From: Prorocentrum cordatum
Taxonomy: Eukaryota; Sar; Dinophyceae; Prorocentrales; Prorocentraceae
Reading direction: 5' to 3'
DNA length: 64,000 nt
Assembly: GCA_963575745.1 (NCBI GenBank)
Contig: CAUYUJ010019937.1
Span: forward strand, 493,562-557,561
Shown here: piece by piece, positions 58,493 through 64,000 of the stretch
How the letters are laid out: each line of letters starts with the position of its first letter
How positions within the stretch are numbered: position 1 is the first letter of the stretch
Position numbers and translations under genes: made by a program
The notes under the pieces: generated by a model
Databases searched by the model: none
What the model was told of the DNA's origin: nothing
Seen by the model: only the letters and a program-made list of their open reading frames with translations

Positions 58493-58905
58493 CATAATCA
58501 TTCGAATTTTGCGAATCCAGTCTCGATCTTGCGTGACCAATCTTCTTCATGGTGACATGTCCTTCGTCGCGGAGGTGACCCTCGAGCTCAGGATCGGTGT
58601 ATGTGTTTTTGTTTAAGAAGCTCGCTGAGCCAGGCACGGTGGCGTTTCCCCCGATCCTGGGCTAGAGATGGGTCTGGCTTGGATCGGCGCAGGTGTATGA
58701 AGTATAGGTGGCGTCCTATGACAGCAGCGCGCACATCGCAATATCGCGATAACTTCCAGTGTGGTTTTGAACAGAGCTCCTTCCATGGGTATTCCCGCGG
58801 CGCTTCTCGTGCATCTGGGCGCAACTGGGGGCAGAGGGCCTTCGCTCATTCCCCAATGCTTCTCATTGCAAAGCTTGCGACTGCACTATGTGCTTCGCCA
58901 CCCCA
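58493..58905. other. Unassigned stretch with no supported gene
   Basis: Unique-looking sequence with AT and GC patches; several 60-80 codon frames overlap on both strands without a recognised family. Confidence 0.4.
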
Positions 58906-58969
58906 AGCGATACCTGCAGGCAAAGACCACGACGCGGCCGAGGGCCGTGGCAGCGATGATGGGGCTGTC

Positions 58970-59160
58970 GCCGCTGACGACGACGACCAAGACCAAGACC
59001 AAGACCACGACCACCACGACGACCACGACGACCACGACGACGGCCACCACGGCCACGACCATGACGAAGGCGAGGGCGACCACGACGAGGGCTGCGACCT
59101 TTGCCGCGCCGCGCCAGGCGACCCGCATGCGAGGCGCCGACGACGGCGAGGGCAACCCTG
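58970..59160. repeat. GACCACGAC repeat ending in a CTGCGACCTTTGCCGC unit
   Basis: ACGACCACGACG units (58975-59090), then CTTTGCCGCGCCGCGCCAGGCGACCC followed by CGACGACGGCGAGGGC. The latter block recurs at 59549-59606 and, altered, at 59675-59720, so the region is a diverged ~100-bp repeat series with embedded trinucleotide tracts. Confidence 0.65.
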
Positions 59161-59524
59161 AGCACTGGCGCAGCGAACAAAAAGCAACTGGCGCCGGCGG
59201 TGAACCGTCAACCTGGTCACCGCCGGGAACCTCGTAGAGCTCTTTTCACGCGTGACAGAGCTCAGAGTCGGAAGAGAGAGCCTCTGGAGGCATTTCTCGA
59301 AGAATTCAACATTGATTTTTTTCATGTCGACATGAAGTTGGTTCCCCCAAGTGTTTTGATAGTAAATGTGCGCCTCATCGCATCATCGCGTAACATCGCG
59401 ACCTGAGCCCCCGACCCCACCTGAACTGCGGCACCTTCCGGGCCGGGTATCGACCTGGGAGGGCCCCGCGGCCCGGGGGCGAGGCGGTATCGCTGGCGGT
59501 GCAAAAAGCTGTGGGCGCAGCGAC

Positions 59525-59613
59525 GCCGACGGCAAGGACGAGGGCGGCGACCTCTGCCTTGCCGCGCCAGGCGGCCTGCAGGCGAGACAACACCGAGGGC
59601 GAGGGCGGGGGCA

Positions 59614-59666
<53 letters not shown>

Positions 59667-59720
59667 CGCGGCCACCTCGGCCTCGACGCGCCAGGTGACC
59701 TGCAAGCCGGGCTGCTGGCT
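59525..59720. repeat. GAC microsatellite within a repeated GCGCCAGGCG block
   Basis: CTGCCTTGCCGCGCCAGGCGGCC, GAGGGCGAGGGCGGGG, then uninterrupted GAC triplets (about 59617-59663), then CTCGACGCGCCAGGTGACC. The poly-Asp, poly-Arg, poly-Thr and poly-Val frames are artefacts. Confidence 0.85.
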
Positions 59721-59815
59721 GCCCCCCGCGGCGCAGGCCGCGCGGCTGCGCCGGCCGCCCGCGCCGGGCGCCGAGGCCCGCCGCGCCGCCTGGCCGCCTC
59801 TGCGCCGCCCTTGGG

Positions 59816-60002
59816 CCGACGAAGCGTAAGAGTGACCTCTCGCCGGAGTGGCCTTTGGTGCGGGCACGGATGGGTCCCCAGGTGGCTGAAAACGAAGCAG
59901 GAGCAGCGGCTTGCGCGCCCAGGTTTGGTCCCCCCGCGGCCCCCAAAAAGCCGCGCACCAGAGGTCACTCTTATCCAGGGTCACTCTTGCGTGTAGCCGA
60001 TT
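59816..60002. mobile_element. F7 double-inverted-repeat element, copy at 59.8 kb
   Basis: Outer arms GCCGACGAAGCGTAAGAGTGACC and GGGTCACTCTTGCGTGTAGCCGA; inner arms CCGGAGTGGCCTTTGGTGCGGG and CCGCGCACCAGAGGTCACTC. The interior contains GCAGGAGCAGCGGCTTGCGCGC. With the copy at 19881 it defines the family. Confidence 0.75.
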
Positions 60003-60090
60003 GGGCATCGCCCGGCCGATCGCCGGACACGACGTCGGGGGAGGAAAAGGTCAGAGGGAGTCCAGACCTCCCAGACGGGGTCGGAGTATT

Positions 60091-60224
60091 CCTTGGCATC
60101 GCTCGGACGTCGCTATTCCTTGGCATCGCTCGGACCATCGAGGAGCATCCTTGATAATCGAGCCGAAGAAAGCACGCACGAAACCGAAACATGCACGTGG
60201 AATGAACGTCCGAGCGATGGCAAG
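60091..60224 (+). mobile_element. F3 element with duplicated left tip
   Basis: CCTTGGCATCGCTCGG occurs twice (60091 and 60118), followed by GGAGCATCCTTGATAATCG, GCACGCACGAAACCGAAAC and the right end ACGTCCGAGCGATGGCAAG. ATTC sits before the second left tip and after the right end, a possible 4-bp target duplication. Confidence 0.7.
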
Positions 60225-60960
60225 ATTCCCGATCCCTTCATCATCGTCCCTCGGGTCTGGTTTGTAAGGGCACTTTTGGGGAGGGGAGTCCTGGGGGTCC
60301 GGTTTATTTTCAGGATTTTTCTTGAAGCCGACGATCAGGGGGGTCCTGTTTATTAGGGTTTTTTTTGTTGCGCATGAAGTTTCATACCACCCTTACGTAC
60401 CATGGCCTTCAGAACCATTTTGGTTTTCGACATACGTAGGGCTCCTCGCACCTTCTGGCCTGCTTTTTGGGGGATCGGGCCTTCATCGTTCCAAGGGTTC
60501 TGTGCGCCTCGCAAATACTCTGCGGGAAGACATGGATTCTGGATACTTGTAGCCATTGCCCATCACGTTACTCAGCAGTGTGGTCCAACCTCCACGTTGG
60601 CAACGGCGTCTATTCATCGTCACCGTCATCCCCGAGGTTACCACCGTCATGAACGGTCGCGCTCGCAATGTTGCTGGGGGAGGTCCGGAATATGAAGGCG
60701 CCCTCTGCGGAGAAGGGGTCCGGGAATTTCTGTCGCGAAGAAAGGGGGGGTCCAGTTTTTAGGGGTCGCGCATCGAATTTCTGGTCAAATTGCACGCCAG
60801 GAGATCTCCAGGAAGTAGCGATTGCGGTACTTGCTTGGTTTCTCCAGTCGGGGGAGGGAAAGGTAAGAGTGAGGGGGACGGAACAATCATTCATCCTCTA
60901 TGGGTGCGTGGCTGAAAAGAGATTCCGTGGCCCAGATTCTCTTCGTTGGTTGTTGTTGTC
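60225..60960. other. Unassigned stretch with no supported gene
   Basis: A GGGGGGTCC(T/A)GTTT(A/T)T segment occurs near 60335 and again near 60746, each followed by GCGCAT; it may be a diverged direct repeat. Open frames are under 160 codons with no recognised domains. Confidence 0.4.
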
Positions 60961-60961
60961 G

Positions 60962-61065
60962 ACCTCGCCCGCGACCCCCCTGCGACCCGCCCGCGACCCA
61001 CCCGGCACCCAACCCGCGACTCACCCGCGACTCATCCCACGACCCACCCCGCGCCCTCCCCCTAG
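60962..61065. repeat. CCCGCGACCCAC ~10-bp tandem repeat
   Basis: About ten units of CCCGCGACCC, CCCGGCACCC and CCCGCGACTCA. Followed by two AAGGTAATCGATAAGA copies at 61139 and 61193 within otherwise featureless DNA. Confidence 0.8.
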
Positions 61066-61269
61066 ATACTTCCCGAACTGCGGGGTGCTATGTTCCAAGG
61101 ATTACGTTGGGAATTATGGGAGTCTTTCTGGAAATTGATAAGGTAATCGATAAGATAATGTAAGGATGAATTGTACTCGCGCCGGCTAGCGTAAGGTAAT
61201 CGATAAGACAGCGCCGATTCAGAGTGGACAAGTTTCGGTCAGCGCCGATCCAGCGCTGAATGGCATCGA

Positions 61270-61830
61270 CCCGCCAGAGCCCACAAGATGGAGAGTGCTC
61301 GTTTTCCCCGAGCATACTGTGTGGTGCTGGGCCCTCGCATCATTCGAAGACACAGGGCCCCGCGTCTCCTTCCTCCATCCGCTCCTCCCTCCAGCCCCCT
61401 CCGTACATCTGCTCCCCGCATGTCGGGCAGCTCGGGACACCCCTCGAACGCTCTGCGGCCCCATAAGGGAGCTCCACACCCATGTCGGCACACCGCTCAC
61501 ACGCTCTGTATCCTCCCCACAGGAGCCCCACCGAAGGCCCCGGAGGGGGTGTACCACAGGCGGCCGTCCCCCACCCATTTCGGCGCACACCTTACGCGAT
61601 TCGTGGCCCCACGGGGAGTTCCGCCGAAGGCCCGAGTGGCTGTGCCCGTACGCGGCCGTTCCATCCCGTTTCGGCACACCCCTCGTTCGCTTTGCCGGAG
61701 GCCCATAGGGAGCTCCACCGGAGGCCCCAGTGGCGGTGTCCAGGCGGCCGCCCCACCCATTTCGGCACACCCCGCATGAGTTGCGCGGCCCCTGTACGGA
61801 TCTCCACCCAAGGCGATGCTCACAACGACG
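61270..61830 (+). repeat. 90-bp array with leader (copy 2)
   Basis: The leader (about 61285-61425, GTGCTCGTTTTCCCCGAGC, GGGCCCCGCGTCTCC, CCGCATGTCGGGCAGC) parallels 39225-39460. Four units follow with CACCCCTCG, GCCCCA(T/C)A(A/G)GGGAGCTCCACC or close variants, GGCGGCCG and CATTTCGGCACACC. Diverged from copy 1, but the unit plan and leader order are conserved. Confidence 0.7.
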
Positions 61831-61969
61831 GTACTCGCAGCTGCATACGGTTGGTCCATTTCGCCAGGGTAGTGATTAGTTGAACGCGTAACGTCCATGA
61901 AGGTGGGTCGCCCCCCCTCCCCCGTGGGGTCGTCCCCCCTCCCCCGCTGGCATCTGTCTGCTACCGCTT

Positions 61970-62330
61970 GGAGTACCAGAAGTCTTATGATTACGAGCAT
62001 CGCTTCCCCTATTCGTACTGCGTGGTCTCCTACTGGTACACTTTCTAGTACGTGCGCTCCGACAGTTCCCCTCAATGGCAGCAATATGGCTGATATTACA
62101 GTTACCAGTGCCACTTCAACGACGACTACAACTATCATTGCGATCGCGCCTACCACTGTAACCAGCAGTACTGATACACTGATGACACCGGTACGATTAC
62201 TACAAATACTTCTATTATTGTAGCTGCTACGTTTCATAGAATTACGACTGCGAGCGCAACCAACCATTTATTTCAATTGGTTTACCATTGTTATTCACAC
62301 AAGTGTTTCTGATTACTACTACTGCAACTG
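61970..62330. other. Degenerate ACT/TAC-like sequence before the microsatellite
   Basis: Irregular TACTGGTAC, GTACGATTACTAC words but no strict period. No gene. Confidence 0.4.
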
Positions 62331-62334
62331 CGAA

Positions 62335-62566
62335 TCTGCTTCCTATTACGAACGCCACTAGGACCACACCGACTACTAGTACGACTACGACTGCTTCCAC
62401 TACTACAACTCTGACTGCTATTACTACTGCTACTACTACTACTACTACTACTGCTACTACTACTACTACTACTACTACGACTACTACTACTACGACTACT
62501 ACTACTACTACTGCTGCTACTGCTACTGCTACTGCTACTGCTACTACTACTGTTGCAACTACTACA

Positions 62567-62601
<35 letters not shown>

Positions 62602-62612
62602 GATTATTTCCC
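62335..62612. repeat. ACT trinucleotide microsatellite, first tract
   Basis: ACTACTACT with CTGCTACTGCT patches. Poly-Thr and poly-Val frames on opposite strands. Confidence 0.95.
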
Positions 62613-62689
62613 CAATCAGCGTTTGCCTCTGTAGGGGTCCGAGCGGATTCATATGGTTATGTTAGGTTTGCTGCCGATTTTCGCCGCAC

Positions 62690-62855
62690 GCCCGGGTGCC
62701 CGTTTCCTTGTGCCCGGGCGTGCCCGGGGGTACCCGGGTGCTTGGGGGTACCCCATAGCCCATTAGTTGTATAGCCCATATAGCCCAATAGCCCATATAG
62801 CGCCCAAGAGCCCATATGGATCTGTAGCCCTATAGCCCTGCAGCCCTAAAAAGAA
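62690..62855. repeat. CCCGGGTGC and CATATAGCCC short repeats
   Basis: GCCCGGG(T/C)GTGCCCGGG words (62690-62745), then CATATAGCCCATA/TAGCCCTA words (62750-62850). The second set resembles 13120-13190. Confidence 0.7.
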
Positions 62856-62859
62856 TGTA

Positions 62860-63003
62860 TTAGTATCACTACTACTCTTACTACTACTGTTTTACTAATA
62901 CTTCTACTACTGCTACGCTTACCCGTATTACCAGTACTATGTTCATTACTACGATGTTGACAACGACTATTAATACTTCTACTACCACGGCTATTGCTAC
63001 TAT

Positions 63004-63093
<90 letters not shown>

Positions 63094-63342
63094 GCTACTG
63101 CTACTGCTACTGCTACTGCTACTGCTACTACTACTACTACTACTACTGCTACTACGACTGTTCGTTCGTATCATCCTTACTAATATTACGATTATCAGTA
63201 TTGCGTCTACTAGTACGATTACCAGTACATCTACCACTACGACTACGACGACTACTACTATTGCTCCTACATCGGCTACGACTACGTCTACGTTTACGAC
63301 TACTACTACTACTTCTACTACTACTACTACTACTACTACCCT

Positions 63343-63403
<61 letters not shown>

Positions 63404-63445
63404 GTTGCTACTACCACTACGACTACTACTTCTATTACAGTAGTA
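62860..63445. repeat. ACT trinucleotide microsatellite, second tract
   Basis: Two long pure TACTAC segments (about 63000-63150 and 63295-63400) separated by an interrupted ~140-bp stretch. Thr-, Leu- and Tyr-rich frames coexist in all phases. Confidence 0.95.
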
Positions 63446-63447
63446 GG

Positions 63448-63864
63448 ATGAAAACTACGATTACGACTCTTACTACGACTACGATGATCATTACTACTAT
63501 TCTTCCTACTACTACGGCTACTCCTAGTAGTACGACCACTGGTACTTTCGTGGGTACTACGGCTACGACGACTACGACGACTACTACTGGTACTACTACA
63601 ACTACCAGCACTACTACTACTATTATTTCTACTACTACGGCTACTCCTAGTAGTACGACCACTGGTACTTTTGTAAGTACTACGCCTACGCCGACTACGA
63701 CGACTACTACTGGTACTACTACAACTACCAGCACCGCTATTGCTACTTTCATTTTCCCTCTGACTACGGTTGTTATTGCCAGAGGCGCTACTGCGACTGC
63801 TACCATACCCGCGCCCGCCGTCCCCTCGCCCCCCCTGTCACGGACGTTACGGGCGGGGGAATGA
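63448..63864 (+). repeat. Thr-rich open region with an in-phase 123-bp duplication
   Basis: CTACTCCTAGTAGTACGACC recurs at 63518 and 63641, a spacing of 123 bp (41 codons), so the frame reads ATPSSTTTGTF twice in register, ending in a PAPAVPSPPLSRTLRAGE-like tail and TGA. It resembles a mucin-type Thr/Ser/Pro segment. As it grows out of the ACT microsatellite and lacks a signal peptide, I classify it as repeat; coding use is possible but unproven. Confidence 0.4.
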
Positions 63865-63944
63865 AGCGATTGTCGTGGCATTGGAGGTTCCCACGCGTTG
63901 CCACCGAACGACACCATTGCCCGTGCCTCGCCGTCGCCGTGTTC

Positions 63945-64000
63945 GGCCTCCTGTGGGGCCCTCGTCGCCACGGCTGGATTCGCTTGGAAGTGCGAGTCCG
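63945..64000 (+). mobile_element. F12 dispersed repeat, partial at window edge
   Basis: GGGGCCCTCGTCGCCACGGCTGGATTCGCTTGGAA matches the left part of F12 at 4968 and 47415 (core CCTCGTCGCCACGGCTGG). It runs off the end of the window. Confidence 0.5.

Noticed and set aside
57601-58637. Two Thr/Ile/Ser-rich minus-strand proteins of 284 and 255 codons
   Set aside because: Direct translation of GATCTCAC and GGGACACC units; both frames are open over the same DNA.

Overview
This window is gene-poor, repeat-saturated nuclear DNA from a eukaryote, and the best fit is a dinoflagellate. The inference rests on four things seen here. (1) A LINE-type retrotransposon C-terminus carries a C-X3-C...H-X3-C zinc finger. 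(2) The few coding islands are short, isolated and GC3-rich, like single exons separated by very long introns. (3) At least one exon may use a GC 5' splice site. (4) Short inverted-repeat elements and satellites are extremely dense. GC content looks high by eye, but I could not compute it and cannot name a species. I see no operon, bacterial promoter architecture, rRNA, tRNA or CRISPR array.

Most long open frames are not genes. They are satellites and microsatellites that lack stops on one or both strands. Coding islands I would defend are: a sirtuin (SIR2) exon near 5320-5422; a terminal exon resembling the end of a superfamily 1 helicase at 40976-41256; an SH3/Tudor-like exon at 44753-44866; and two retrotransposon C-terminal fragments (about 6105-6417 and 49401-50060). 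Weaker candidates are a decayed gag-like zinc knuckle (minus strand, 21868-23190), an integrase-like scrap (minus, 16680-16800), a frameshifted open region at 54620-55149 and a short Pro-rich frame at 34875-35069.

Layout. 0-9.8 kb: a patchwork of short inverted-repeat elements, GGA/CAT/ATAC microsatellites, the sirtuin exon and a retroelement tail. 9.8-13.1 kb: a 601-bp element filled with an AGCTTTAGCTT minisatellite, then a 1.9-kb composite satellite element whose inverted partner lies at 57.3-58.5 kb. 13.1-23.2 kb: many inverted-repeat elements, CTC tracts and gag/integrase scraps. 23.2-28.9 kb: two tandem copies of a ~2.6-kb macro-unit. 29-32.3 kb: 44-bp and ~88-bp arrays and a foldback. 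33-35 kb: the 155-bp TIR family. 35.6-40.9 kb: three arrays in succession (80-bp; 158-bp within 473-bp; 90-bp), then the helicase exon. 42-49 kb: nested MITEs, the SH3-like exon, a 385-bp higher-order array and AT tracts. 49.2-54.3 kb: a hairpin plus retroelement tail, then a 1.5-kb GAGGCT satellite lodged inside an older tandem array. 55.4-64 kb: GAT and ACT microsatellites, the inverted composite element, a second 90-bp array and further MITE copies.

I label the dispersed families F1 to F10 and F12 for cross-reference. F1, F2, F3, F4, F5, F7, F8 and F10 have visible terminal inverted repeats. Several copies are flanked by TA, and nested insertions give their relative ages. No autonomous transposase for them is visible here.
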